Source: Thainema sp966674685 (GTDB lineage Bacteria > Cyanobacteriota > Cyanobacteriia > Phormidesmidales > Phormidesmidaceae). From it: 64,000 nucleotides of DNA. The notes beneath the pieces are model-generated. The model worked only from the letters and a program-made list of their open reading frames with translations. It searched no databases and was not told where the DNA came from. The DNA lies in the NCBI GenBank assembly GCA_966674685.1, contig CBKWJC010000029.1, positions 4,937 to 68,936 on the forward strand. Reading direction: 5' to 3'. Both the position numbers and the translations under genes were made by a program. This document shows, in pieces, positions 17,175-25,606 of this stretch (position 1 is its first letter; each line of letters starts with the position of its first letter).

Positions 17175-17288
17175 ATCTGAGTGAGTTTATGTTTTGGTTA
17201 AATATCTTGAGTATACACAGCTAACACGTCAGGGCAGCGGACAGTCGAAAGCTGCTTGTGCTGAGTTCGAGGTTGTCTGTCACCGCCA

Positions 17289-17424
17289 CATTTTGCCGTT
17301 AAACCGCGTCCGCCTTGGGAACTGAAGTTTGGAATATTTTGACCACATAAGTCTTGCTAGCTAAGGATCATAGACAATTCTAAAAACTATAGTTTTAACC
17401 TGGACGCGGTTTAGATGGCAAATG
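17289..17424. mobile_element. 136-bp MITE-like element with about 22-bp terminal inverted repeats
   Basis: The left end CATTTTGCCGTTAAACCGCG and the right end (reverse complement CATTTGCCATCTAAACCGCG) pair over about 22 bp and extend with GTCC on both sides. The AT-rich interior has no coding content. The element sits between the AIPR gene and the duplicated oxoprolinase tails. Confidence 0.65.
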
Positions 17425-17549
17425 TCTTCATGTATTAAATCAACAGCAAACATGTTTGTGTATAGATTGAAATGTGCGATCGCACCCCTAATAACCTCGA
17501 TGAAATTGCCAATAGATGCGATCGCATATTTTTTGAGCTAGAGCAAGGT

Positions 17550-17646
17550 GCGATCGCAGGGATTAAGAATCTTCAACCGTACCAAAGCCACCGCCGCCAG
17601 GGGTTTCGATGATGAAGGTGTCGCCGGGATTGAGAGTTGCGATCGC
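17550..17646 (-). pseudogene. Duplicate 1 of the oxoprolinase (hyuB) 3' end, bounded by HIP1 octamers
   Basis: This is exactly 97 bp from one GCGATCGC to the next. Read on the minus strand it encodes AIATLNPGDTFIIETPGGGG, then FGTVEDS and a stop, the C-terminus of a HyuB subunit. About 65 bp are nearly identical to the native tail at 18632-18698, but the last codons differ (TVEDS here, VLQDS in the native gene). Confidence 0.75.
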
Positions 17647-17773
17647 ACTTCCAGCATGACACTACAAGTGCGATCGCATGTTTTTTTGAGCTAGAGCAAG
17701 GTGCGATCGCACCTCCAACATGACGCCACAAGTGCGATCGCATATTTTTTTATTTTTTTAGCTAGAGCAATGT

Positions 17774-17870
17774 GCGATCGCAGGGATTAAGAATCTTCAA
17801 CCGTACCAAAGCCACCGCCGCCAGGGGTTTCGATGATGAAGGTGTCGCCGGGGTTGAGCGTTGCGATCGC
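17774..17870 (-). pseudogene. Duplicate 2 of the oxoprolinase (hyuB) 3' end, bounded by HIP1 octamers
   Basis: This is a second 97-bp HIP1-to-HIP1 copy, differing from duplicate 1 at only a few positions and ending in the same FGTVEDS-stop. Between the copies lie three variants of TTTTTTGAGCTAGAGCAAGG plus HIP1 (ending 17557, 17710 and 17781) and two of CATGACxCxACAAGTGCGAT. The unit was therefore tandemly expanded. Confidence 0.75.
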
Positions 17871-17952
17871 AACCTCGCACTGCTTATAAAAACAAGCGTT
17901 CTAGAACTCAAAATCTATAATGTCTCTAGATTCCCTTGCAAGAGCGCAGACT

Positions 17953-18168
17953 ATGTTGGCACACCGCTTTGAAGCTACAGTCGGTCATAACAGAACTCTA
18001 ACCTTGGAAAACCTTCCCTTTCATTCTGGCGAACAAGTAGAGATTATTATCTTGTCTCGACCTCATCAGGCATCACAGCAAACAGGATACCCATTACGTG
18101 GAACGGTGATTCAGTATGTTGAACCAATGGAACCTGTTGCTCAGAATGATTGGGAAGTCACACAATGA
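17953..18168 (+). CDS. Antitoxin-like small protein of a VapBC-type pair
   Basis: This 71-residue protein starts MLAHRFEATVGHNRTLTLEN, the pattern of small beta-rich antitoxins found before PIN toxins in cyanobacteria. The ATG at 17953 is preferred because the conserved part starts there; an upstream ATG at 17920 would add 11 residues. Its stop overlaps the toxin start by 4 bases (ATGA), typical of coupled toxin-antitoxin operons. It probably binds the toxin and the operon promoter. Confidence 0.7.
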   Translation: MLAHRFEATVGHNRTLTLENLPFHSGEQVEIIILSRPHQASQQTGYPLRGTVIQYVEPMEPVAQNDWEVTQ

Positions 18169-18566
18169 TTGTGTTGGATACCCACATTTGGATTTGGTGG
18201 GTGAATGGTGACACTCAACTAATGCAGGAATATCAAGACTATATCCAACAGCAAGAAGCACAGGGTTTGGGGATTAGCGCAATTTCCTGCTGGGAAGTCG
18301 CGAAGTTAGTCGAACGCAACAGATTAGTGTTGTCGATTCCAGTTGATCAGTGGTTAGATCAAGCTCTTATGTATCCTGGTGTCAGTCTTTTGGATCTAAC
18401 CCCGAAAATCTGTGTCGAGTCTACTCAACTTCCTGGTGAGTTTCATCGAGATCCAGCCGATCAGATCATCGTAGCGACAGCACGAATTTATGATTGTCCT
18501 TTAGTTACGATGGACAACAAAATTTTGGGCTATGCTCACGTCCAAACACAGCCATCAATTCCCTAG
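18165..18566 (+). CDS. PIN-domain toxin, VapC type
   Basis: This 133-residue PIN domain has its acidic residues in place: D5 in MIVLDTHIWIWW, E near 46 in SCWEVAKL, and D near 90 and 108 in DPADQIIVATA and TMDNKIL. VapC toxins are Mg2+-dependent RNases that cut tRNA or rRNA. The start ATG at 18165 overlaps the antitoxin stop. The pair is inserted between a duplicated oxoprolinase tail (17774-17870) and the native tail (18613 onward), which suggests it arrived by recombination there. Confidence 0.85.
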   Translation: MIVLDTHIWIWWVNGDTQLMQEYQDYIQQQEAQGLGISAISCWEVAKLVERNRLVLSIPVDQWLDQALMYPGVSLLDLTPKICVESTQLPGEFHRDPADQIIVATARIYDCPLVTMDNKILGYAHVQTQPSIP

Positions 18567-18612
18567 CAATTCCAATGCCGCAGACGGTTTCAACCGACGG
18601 TATCAAGAGTGA

Positions 18613-19878
18613 TCAGGAATCTTGCAGGACGCCAAAGCCACCGCCGCCAGGGGTTTCGATGATGAAGGTGTCGCCGGGGTTGAGAGTTGCGATCGCAATT
18701 CCATCCAGTTCCTCAATTGTGCCATCTGCTCGTCGCACTGCATTGCGGCCCGTCTGTCCCGGTTTTCCTCCAGCCAAGCCGAACGGCTGAACCTGCCGAT
18801 GGTTCGAGAGGATGGCTGCCGTCATCGTTTCTTTGAACTGGATTTGGCGAACGATGCCATTGCCGCCGCGATGCTGACCGCTGCCGCCGCTGTTGGGTCG
18901 AATGCTGAACTGCTCTAGCAGCACCGGGAAGCGCCACTCTAGCACTTCTGGGTCAGTGAGGCGCGAATTGGTCATGTGGGTATGCACTGCATCCGTGCCG
19001 TCGAAGTCCTTTCCTGCACCGGAACCGCCACAGATGGTTTCGTAATACTGATAGCGATCGTTGCCAAAAGTGAAGTTATTCATCGTGCCTTGAGAGCCAG
19101 CTAGCACTCCCAAAGCACCATACAGCGCGTCTGTCACCACCTGTGATGTCTCGACATTGCCTGCGACCACTGCTGCTGGCGGCTGAGGATTGAGCAGGCA
19201 ACCTGCCAGAATGCGGATATCCAGCGGCTTCAGACAGCCTGCATTCAGGGGAATATCATCATCAACCAACGTGCGGAACACGTACAGCACCGCCGCTTTG
19301 CACACGGCCACTGGCGCATTGAAATTGCTCTCAAGCTGCGGCGATGTCCCCGCAAAATCGATTACAGCACTACGAACATCGGCATCCAGCGTCACCGTTA
19401 CCTGCACCTGCGCCCCGTTGTCCATTGGGTAAGCAAACGTCGAGGTATTGCCCTCAAACGTATGGCAGAGCTGGGCAATAGCTCGTCGAACGGATTCCTC
19501 GGCGTTGTTCTGCACATGCTGCATATAGGTTTGCACCGTTGCTAGCCCGTAGTGATCCACCATCTTCAGCAGTTCTGCTACGCCTTTTTCATTGGCGGCA
19601 ATCTGCGCTTGCAGGTCGGCCAGATTTTGCTTGAAGTTCCGCACCGGATAAGCCCCAGTGGTGAGCAATTGCTCTAGTTCCGCCGCGCGAAACTTACCCT
19701 GTGCTAGCAGTTGGAACTGATCGATTAATATGCCTTCTTCGTGAATTGAGGTGCTGTTGGGCGGCATGGAGCCGGGGGTAATGCCGCCGATGTCGGCGTG
19801 GTGACCGCGGGAAGCGACGTAGAAGAGGGGTGGAGAGGGAGATGGGGAGATGGGGAGATGGGGAGATGGGTGGAGTAT
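18613..19878 (-). pseudogene. hyuB: Hydantoinase B / oxoprolinase, C-terminal part after a frameshift
   Basis: This frame is open from 19878 and carries the rest of the HyuB domain: LFYVASRGHHADIGGITPGS, then MPPNSTSIHEEGILIDQF, and ends ETPGGGGFGVLQDS. These are hallmark HyuB segments. The upstream half is in a different frame in the gene starting at 22366. The two frames overlap only through the 8-bp repeat at 19839-19870, so the break is there. An internal ATG at 19767 could start a separate, shorter protein but lacks the conserved N-terminal half. HyuAB enzymes hydrolyse 5-oxoproline or hydantoins with ATP. Confidence 0.8.
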
Positions 19879-22366
19879 CTAGCGAGTTTTGGGCGAATAC
19901 GGGGGTGATTACGGTTACGTCGGGTAAGTGGGTGCCGCCGTTGTAGGGGTTGTTGAGCATGTAGACATCTCCGGGTTGGAGGGTGGAGATGCGATCGCGG
20001 ATCAAACTCTGGACACTTTCCCCCATTGAGCCGAGATGCACGGGAATGTGGGGCGCATTGGCCACCAGTTGGCCGTTTTGGTCAAAGATGGCGCAGGAGA
20101 AATCGAGCCGCTCTTTGATATTGACCGAATAGCTGGTGTTTTGTAAGGTTACGCCCATCTCCTCGGCAATGGCACGGAAGAGGTTATTGAAGATTTCCAG
20201 CATCACTGGGTCGGGCGTAGCGGTGGCTGAAATAGTTGGCAAATTTTGGTTAGACGCTCCTAGCTGAGATTGAGTACCGGGGAGATCGGCAACCTGAACT
20301 TTTTGCATCACCAGTGCCCCTTGATCCGTCAGCTCAGCTTGCCAACCCAGTTCTACGACATTCGTTCCGGTCGCCTCAATAACCAGTGCTGGGCCACAAA
20401 GCACATCTCCTGCCCGTAGATCAGAACGTTGGTAAACGGGTGTATCGCGCCAAGAATGAGCCATATAGACAGGCACCTGCGCCACGGGTAACAACGGGGC
20501 TTCCCGCTGTGTTTCGACTTTCAGCGATTCCGGTGAGGGCATAAGGCCAATCACTTCCACGGAAACAGATTCAACAATTAATGCTTTTTGCGACACGATA
20601 AACCCGTAGCGCTGCCGATGAGCGGCTTCAAACTGCGATCGCACCTCATCCTCTGTCCCAAAATCAACAATTAGCGGCGAGTCCGTCCCTTCGTACTTCA
20701 AATGCAGCTTGGGCTGCACCTGAATTCGCTCAGAGCTATTGGCATTGAAGCCTTGCTGCTCAAGCTCTTGGCGACCTGCTTGGGTAAGCCGCTCTATCAG
20801 TTGTTCGAGTTCAAGCATAACGGTATTGGTGAGCGCAGCTTCGACTGCCTGTTCCCGCAAAACCCTGATATCAGCTAGTCCCATGCCGTAAGCTGACAAA
20901 ACACCTGCATAGGGATGAATAAAGATCTGCTTCATGCCCAGCGCGTCAGCAATCAGACAGGCGTGTTGTCCTCCCGCTCCACCAAAGCAGCAGAGCGTGT
21001 ATTCTGACACATCGTAACCGCGCTGGGTGGAGATTTTCTTGATGGCGCTGGCCATATTGTCGATGGCAATATTCAGAAACCCCTGAGCGATCTCGGCCAG
21101 CGGTTTGCGATCGCTCGTTGCCTGCTCAATTCGAGCCGCTAGTTCTTTAAACTGCTGAATAACAATTTCCCGATCCAGCGGCAAGTCTCCCGCTTGCCCA
21201 AACACGGCTGGAAAGAACTCCGGTTGCAGCTTTCCCAGCATCACGTTGCAGTCCGTCACCGCCAGCGGCCCGCCATTGCGATAGCAGGCTGGCCCTGGAT
21301 ACGCTCCAGCCGACTCTGGCCCCACTCGGTATCGCGCCCCGTCGAACACCAGAATCGAGCCGCCGCCTGCCGCCACGGTATGAATGGACATCATCGGTGC
21401 CCGCAGCCGCACACCCGCCACTTCCGTTTCAAACGTGCGCTCATACTCACCGCGATAGTGGGACACATCGGTAGACGTGCCGCCCATGTCGAAGCCAATC
21501 ATCCGTTCGAAACCCGCTTGTAGGCTGGTCTGTACCGCGCCGACAATGCCCCCGGCTGGGCCGGACAGGATACTGTCTTTGCCCTGAAATAGGTGAGCGT
21601 CAGTCAAACCACCGTTCGACTGCATAAACATCAGTCGCAGCCCCTGTTCCTCAGCTTCCAGCTCAGCGGCAATCCGGTCTACATAGCGCCGCAGAATCGG
21701 CGACAGATAGGCATCCATCACAGTTGTGTCGCCGCGACTGACGATTTTCATCAGGGGACTAACTTGGTGAGACACAGATACCTGCGTGAAACCCATGTCC
21801 CGCACCACTTGCGCCACCTGCTGCTCATGCTGAGGATAGCGGTAGCCGTGCATCAGCACCACTGCACAGGCGCGAATGCCAGCATCATAGGCAGCTTGCA
21901 GTTCCGTGACCCATGCCCCATCGGGCTGGAGCGATCGCAACACATCACCCTGAGCGTCGTACCGTTCGTCTACCTCAATCACCCGCTCGTAAAGCATTTC
22001 CGGCAGGATGATTTGACGGGCAAAGATATCGGGTCGGTTCTGATAGCCAATGCGTAATAAATCCCGAAAGCCTTTGGTAATCAGCAGAACTGTGCGATCG
22101 CCTTTGCGCTCCAGCAGCGCATTGGTGGCAACGGTCGTGCCCATCTTCACGGCGGCGATGTCTTGAGCTGGAATCGGCTGGTCACTGGACAACCCCATCA
22201 GATCGCGAATACCTTGAAGCGGCGCATCCTGGTAGCGGTCTGGATTCTCCGACAGCAGCTTGTGAATTGCGATCGCACCATCCGGTTTCTGCGCCACGAT
22301 GTCGGTAAAGGTGCCGCCCCGATCAATCCAGAACTGCCATTTGCGATCGCGGTTTTCTGCTGCCAT
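19694..22366 (-). CDS. hyuA: Hydantoinase A / 5-oxoprolinase with HyuB N-terminal part, frameshifted at its end
   Basis: Residues 1 to about 690 are a full HyuA domain: RGGTFTDIVA nucleotide-binding start, GFDMGGTSTDVSHYRG near 290 and FGGAGGQHACLIADALGM near 470. From about 725 the HyuB domain begins (DPVMLEIFNNLFRAIAEEMG, then NNPYNGGTHLPDVTVITPVF). It then enters PPISPSPHLPISL, encoded by CCCATCTC octamers, and loses frame, reading 40 unrelated Arg-rich residues. In related single-chain oxoprolinases HyuA and HyuB are one polypeptide of about 1250 residues. Two or five octamer copies, instead of four, would restore one frame. Confidence 0.85.
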   Translation of the reverse strand: MAAENRDRKWQFWIDRGGTFTDIVAQKPDGAIAIHKLLSENPDRYQDAPLQGIRDLMGLSSDQPIPAQDIAAVKMGTTVATNALLERKGDRTVLLITKGFRDLLRIGYQNRPDIFARQIILPEMLYERVIEVDERYDAQGDVLRSLQPDGAWVTELQAAYDAGIRACAVVLMHGYRYPQHEQQVAQVVRDMGFTQVSVSHQVSPLMKIVSRGDTTVMDAYLSPILRRYVDRIAAELEAEEQGLRLMFMQSNGGLTDAHLFQGKDSILSGPAGGIVGAVQTSLQAGFERMIGFDMGGTSTDVSHYRGEYERTFETEVAGVRLRAPMMSIHTVAAGGGSILVFDGARYRVGPESAGAYPGPACYRNGGPLAVTDCNVMLGKLQPEFFPAVFGQAGDLPLDREIVIQQFKELAARIEQATSDRKPLAEIAQGFLNIAIDNMASAIKKISTQRGYDVSEYTLCCFGGAGGQHACLIADALGMKQIFIHPYAGVLSAYGMGLADIRVLREQAVEAALTNTVMLELEQLIERLTQAGRQELEQQGFNANSSERIQVQPKLHLKYEGTDSPLIVDFGTEDEVRSQFEAAHRQRYGFIVSQKALIVESVSVEVIGLMPSPESLKVETQREAPLLPVAQVPVYMAHSWRDTPVYQRSDLRAGDVLCGPALVIEATGTNVVELGWQAELTDQGALVMQKVQVADLPGTQSQLGASNQNLPTISATATPDPVMLEIFNNLFRAIAEEMGVTLQNTSYSVNIKERLDFSCAIFDQNGQLVANAPHIPVHLGSMGESVQSLIRDRISTLQPGDVYMLNNPYNGGTHLPDVTVITPVFAQNSLDTPPISPSPHLPISLSTPLLRRFPRSPRRHRRHYPRLHAAQQHLNSRRRHINRSVPTASTG
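19839..19870. repeat. Four perfect GAGATGGG octamers inside the oxoprolinase gene
   Basis: GAGATGGG is repeated four times (19839-46, 47-54, 55-62 and 63-70). Eight is not a multiple of three, so each gain or loss of a unit shifts the frame. The current copy number separates the two halves of HyuB. Confidence 0.9.
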
Positions 22367-22419
22367 CCTAACCTGTCCAATTCAACGCTCAACTATACTG
22401 GCTTTATCTTATCGAGCAG

Positions 22420-22911
22420 ATGAAACCTCGTAATATGGCTGAACCGAATCCTGAATTTATGCAAGCTGCGATCGCGCTGTCGCTCAAAAGCGTGCGCTCT
22501 GAGAACGGCGGCCCTTATGGCGCGGTTGTCGTCAAAGAGGGCAAAATCATCGGTCAGGGCAGCAATCAAGTTGCACCTTCCAACGATCCGACAGCTCATG
22601 CGGAAATGCTGGCGATTCGAGAAGCCTGTACCCATTTGGGTAGCTTTCAGCTCCAAGGCTGCGAACTCTACACCAGTTGCGAACCCTGCCCCATGTGTTT
22701 GGGAGCCATCTACTGGTCGCGCTTAGATCGGGTCTACTACGCCAACACCAAGGAAGATGCGGCCAAAATCGGTGGCGACAGTCAGCTCATCTACAGTGAA
22801 ATGTCGGTGCCGCTCGACCAGCGCAAGATTCCCATGATTCCCCTGATGCGCGAAGAAGCTGCGATCGCATTCGAAGAGTGGGAGGCTCAGCCTAATAAGG
22901 TTATGTACTAA
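22420..22911 (+). CDS. guaD: Guanine deaminase, cytidine-deaminase fold
   Basis: This 163-residue zinc hydrolase has HAEMLAIREA (Zn-ligand His and catalytic Glu) and SCEPCPMCLGAIYW (two Zn-ligand Cys). The GGPYGAVVVK opening, SNDPTAHAE segment and overall length match Bacillus-type GuaD, which converts guanine to xanthine and ammonia. The C-terminal segment needed for domain swapping is present (MIPLMREEAAIAFEEW). It diverges from the oxoprolinase gene with a 53-bp gap. M6 at 22435 is an alternative start. The role is purine salvage or nitrogen recovery. Confidence 0.92.
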   Translation: MKPRNMAEPNPEFMQAAIALSLKSVRSENGGPYGAVVVKEGKIIGQGSNQVAPSNDPTAHAEMLAIREACTHLGSFQLQGCELYTSCEPCPMCLGAIYWSRLDRVYYANTKEDAAKIGGDSQLIYSEMSVPLDQRKIPMIPLMREEAAIAFEEWEAQPNKVMY

Positions 22912-22936
22912 CTCTGACTACAGTCGCACTTGCGCT

Positions 22937-22987
22937 AAAAACGACAGGGGAGCCTGCCACAATACGGCAAGCCCCCCTTCTCGTTTT
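22937..22987 (+). terminator. Hairpin after guaD, probable terminator
   Basis: AAAACGA...AGGGG...GCC pairs with GGC...CCCCT...TCGTTTT, about 25 bases after the guaD stop. The A-rich and T-rich outer arms fit a Rho-independent terminator. Confidence 0.6.
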
Positions 22988-23049
22988 GAATCTACTATGG
23001 AAATCCGGTTAAAAACCTATCGTTTGTTGGTGGTTCTCAAGAAGTAATA

Positions 23050-23088
23050 ATTTTGGGTGGTGTGGGCACCGCCCACACCACCCAAAAT
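23050..23088. repeat. Perfect 18-bp-arm hairpin between guaD and the PEP-CTERM gene
   Basis: ATTTTGGGTGGTGTGGGC, a 3-base loop and the exact complement. It lies between convergent genes, so it could stop transcription from both sides, though it ends without a clear T-run. Confidence 0.7.
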
Positions 23089-23130
23089 CATCACCTGTAT
23101 ACCACTACCGATATAAGTACAGCTATGAGC

Positions 23131-23928
23131 CTACTGATTTGCCAGCTTACGCTTACAGAAAGCCGCACCACCGACTAGTCCCAAACCGAGCAGCATGGCA
23201 GGCTCAGGGACATCTGCGGGGGGTTCCTCGAAGCGCTTGAAGTTGGTACCAACAAATTTCCAATCAGGGCCGTTAAAGCCACTCTCGCTGAAGAAGCGAA
23301 CGCTGGAAACTGGGCCACTGACGCCTAAGTCGGCCATGAAGTTAACACCCAAAGAACCGACCTTCTGCTCACCACCGATTTCGAGAGTATCGATGCTGTA
23401 GCCCGCATAGACCCAGTCGGATCGATTGATCTTTAAGTAATTACCGATTAGGTTCCCGTCTGCATCCAGCGCTTGAATTCCCAAGTCGCTATTCATGCCA
23501 CGTTCCCAAACCAGCAAATTGTCCATTGCATGGTCAAAATTTAGGTCAATTTGGAACGAACCGCTGTCTTCAGTGTCAATAATGTTATTAAGATTGTTGG
23601 TACCTAAATTAAAGGCGATATCCGCAGCAGAAGCATCTTCTACTTTAATACCTGTAGTAGCGTTATCACCTTTGTCTGCACTCGCAGCCCCCGTATTGCC
23701 ACCAGTGTACTGATCATTGCTTACGACACTGGCGCTAGTAATAAAAGAAAAATTACTAACAACTTCACCATTTTCCAATGTCACAGACTTGAGGAAAACA
23801 TCATTTTTACCTGCTGTTCCCTCGTATTGGGTAGTGAAGCTAAATGCATTAGCACTGCCAGCAAAAGATAGTAGTGCCGCTGAAGCCGTACTGGCTGCGA
23901 TCGCACATTTCAAAAAGTTGTTTTTCAT
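23131..23928 (-). CDS. PEP-CTERM exported surface protein, XDP2-like
   Basis: A signal peptide (residues 1-28, ending SANAFS) is followed by a beta-rich domain with TGGNTGAASADKGDNATTGI near 75 and NIIDTEDSGSF near 115. Both look like exosortase-dependent surface protein XDP2. The C-terminus has the sorting signal: VPEP near 240, a hydrophobic stretch (AMLLGLGLVGGAAF) and a basic end (CKRKLANQ). Exosortase/archaeosortase-type enzymes cut such tails at the envelope. No exosortase gene lies in this window. The protein is probably released or anchored in the outer envelope or sheath. Confidence 0.88.
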   Translation of the reverse strand: MKNNFLKCAIAASTASAALLSFAGSANAFSFTTQYEGTAGKNDVFLKSVTLENGEVVSNFSFITSASVVSNDQYTGGNTGAASADKGDNATTGIKVEDASAADIAFNLGTNNLNNIIDTEDSGSFQIDLNFDHAMDNLLVWERGMNSDLGIQALDADGNLIGNYLKINRSDWVYAGYSIDTLEIGGEQKVGSLGVNFMADLGVSGPVSSVRFFSESGFNGPDWKFVGTNFKRFEEPPADVPEPAMLLGLGLVGGAAFCKRKLANQ

Positions 23929-24404
23929 CGTGATTGTAGCCTTGTAACGACATGCCGAACTATCCGCAGGCTAACCGCTCCTCCATCGGAGCATCGACAG
24001 AAATGACACGGAATATTTTTGTCAATAAATGAATGATGATCGGATGGTTTTTGCAAAGCTTTAAAAGCAGTATGAATACGAAGCAAGCGCAACCGTAAAT
24101 TCACAAGATAAATTGTCTGGTCTTGATGAAATTGAGATAATTGTTGCTAAATCGAGGTGATATCTTGCTAGTTTTTACTATGCCAGCTTATACGTATGTC
24201 TGCTGACAGATTTGGGTCATCTCCAGCATTTTTCAGTCTAGTGAGGTTCTTAGGAATGTTTCTTCGCCTCCGGTGGAGAAACATTCCATGCTCTACCAGC
24301 ATCGAAAAGGCTACAAACGGCAGCAGAAGGAACCCTGGGGGTAGCCGCTGGCCTCCAATATCCGCTATCGTGGTTAGTTGTCCAGCACGTTCACGGAGAA
24401 TGCC
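23929..24404. other. Divergent intergenic region with a 35-bp hairpin
   Basis: This region lies between the PEP-CTERM gene and hisH. It contains a hairpin at 24253-24287 (GGAATGTTTC and complement). The part from 24000 to 24180 is AT-rich and may hold promoters. The minus-strand reading frame across 24168-24449 reads through the hairpin and overlaps hisH, and I do not regard it as a gene. Confidence 0.5.
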
Positions 24405-25049
24405 ATGACGGTTATTGCAGTCATTGACTACGACATGGGCAATCTGCACTCAGCCTGTAAAGGACTCGAAAATGCAGGAGCCATGACCAAAATTACAGAC
24501 TCCGTTGATGATTTGCATCAAGCTGATGCCGTCGTGCTACCGGGCGTGGGCGCATTCGATCCAGCGGTGCAGCATTTGCGATCGCGGGATTTGATCAGCC
24601 CGATTCGAGACATTATTGCCAGCGGCAAGCCCTTTCTGGGCATCTGTCTCGGTCTCCAGGTTTTGCTGGAAGGCAGCGAGGAAGGCAAAGAAGAAGGGCT
24701 GGGCATTGTACCCGGATATGTGCGCCGCTTTCGGTCTGAGCCAGGTATCACAATTCCTCATATGGGCTGGAATCAGCTTGATTTAACTCAGCCCGATTTA
24801 CCGATTTGGCAAGGCTTACCGGAGCATCCTTGGGTGTATTTCGTTCACTCCTATTACGCGGAACCCACGCACTCGACGGTGACTGCCGCCACGATTACCC
24901 ACGGCAGTCAAACCGTGACGGCTGCGATCGCACAAGACAACGTCACAGCGGTGCAGTTCCACCCAGAAAAATCCTCCACGGCTGGCCTGAAGATTTTGGC
25001 GAACTTTGTGCAGCAGGTCAAAGCGCCCGAACTACAGATGCAAGCTTAA
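24405..25049 (+). CDS. hisH: Imidazole glycerol phosphate synthase glutaminase subunit
   Basis: This class I glutamine amidotransferase of 214 residues has IDYDMGNLHS at the start, GVGAFDPAV as the oxyanion-side strand, catalytic Cys in GICLGLQVLLEGSEEG and the His-Glu pair in VQFHPEKSS. HisH gives ammonia to HisF to make IGP and AICAR in histidine synthesis. Start M at 24405 matches the family. A longer frame from 24378 adds nine unrelated residues. hisF is not in the window. rsmD follows after 20 bp, so the two likely form an operon. Confidence 0.95.
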   Translation: MTVIAVIDYDMGNLHSACKGLENAGAMTKITDSVDDLHQADAVVLPGVGAFDPAVQHLRSRDLISPIRDIIASGKPFLGICLGLQVLLEGSEEGKEEGLGIVPGYVRRFRSEPGITIPHMGWNQLDLTQPDLPIWQGLPEHPWVYFVHSYYAEPTHSTVTAATITHGSQTVTAAIAQDNVTAVQFHPEKSSTAGLKILANFVQQVKAPELQMQA

Positions 25050-25069
25050 TATCTGCGCTGACAACCACC

Positions 25070-25606
25070 ATGCCCCTGCGAATTTACGGCAACCGCACGC
25101 TGAAGACCCTGCCGGGACAGGCAACTCGTCCCACCCCGGCACGGGTGCGGGAGGCGCTGTTCAATATTTGGCAAGGGCAGATTAGCGGCAGCCGCTGGCT
25201 AGACCTCTGTGCGGGCAGCGGCGCGATGGGAGCCGAAGCCCTCTGTCGAGGCGCGGCTGAAGTGGTTGGCATTGAACAATCGAGTAAAGCTTGCGGCATC
25301 ATTCAGCAAAACTGGCAGCAGGTAGCGAAACCTGAACAGTCGTTTCAGATCTTGCGCGGCAATGTAGTCACCAAGCTCAGGGATCTAGCAGGCCAAACAT
25401 TTGACCGCATCTATTTTGATCCGCCCTACGCCGGAGAACTGTATGAGCCAGTTCTAACTGCGATCGCACAATTGCAACTTCTCGCCCCCGACGGCGAACT
25501 GGCGGTTGAACATCAGCCCGATCTGTGGCAACCCCAAGCGTTCCTTGGACTGGAGTGCTATCGGCAAAAAGTTTATGGGAATACTGCGATCGCATTTTAC
25601 CGCTAA
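25070..25606 (+). CDS. rsmD: 16S rRNA (guanine966-N2)-methyltransferase
   Basis: This 178-residue Rossmann methyltransferase has RPTPARVREALFNIW, the RsmD signature helix, SAM-binding WLDLCAGSGAMGAEAL and the catalytic DPPY (FDPPYAGELY). RsmD methylates G966 of 16S rRNA in the small subunit. The ATG at 25070 begins the MPLRIYGN conserved start; the frame running back to 24806 overlaps hisH out of frame and is not coding. Its 3' end overlaps the convergent YqeY-like gene by 4 bp. Confidence 0.92.
   Translation: MPLRIYGNRTLKTLPGQATRPTPARVREALFNIWQGQISGSRWLDLCAGSGAMGAEALCRGAAEVVGIEQSSKACGIIQQNWQQVAKPEQSFQILRGNVVTKLRDLAGQTFDRIYFDPPYAGELYEPVLTAIAQLQLLAPDGELAVEHQPDLWQPQAFLGLECYRQKVYGNTAIAFYR

Larger units (their letters stand above)
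17175..17952. other. Repeat cluster between the AIPR gene and the toxin-antitoxin pair
   Basis: This non-coding interval holds the MITE-like element (17289-17424), seven HIP1 octamers between 17474 and 17870, and the two oxoprolinase-tail duplicates. I find no complete gene in it. It looks like a recombination hot spot next to the 3' end of the oxoprolinase gene. Confidence 0.6.

Noticed and set aside
17461..17870. CRISPR-like array of repeated GTGCGATCGCA units
   Set aside because: The repeats are HIP1 octamers with unequal spacing and the between-parts are copied hyuB tails, not unique spacers.
24168..24449. Minus-strand frame of 93 codons before hisH
   Set aside because: It runs through a hairpin and into hisH, with no recognisable motif.
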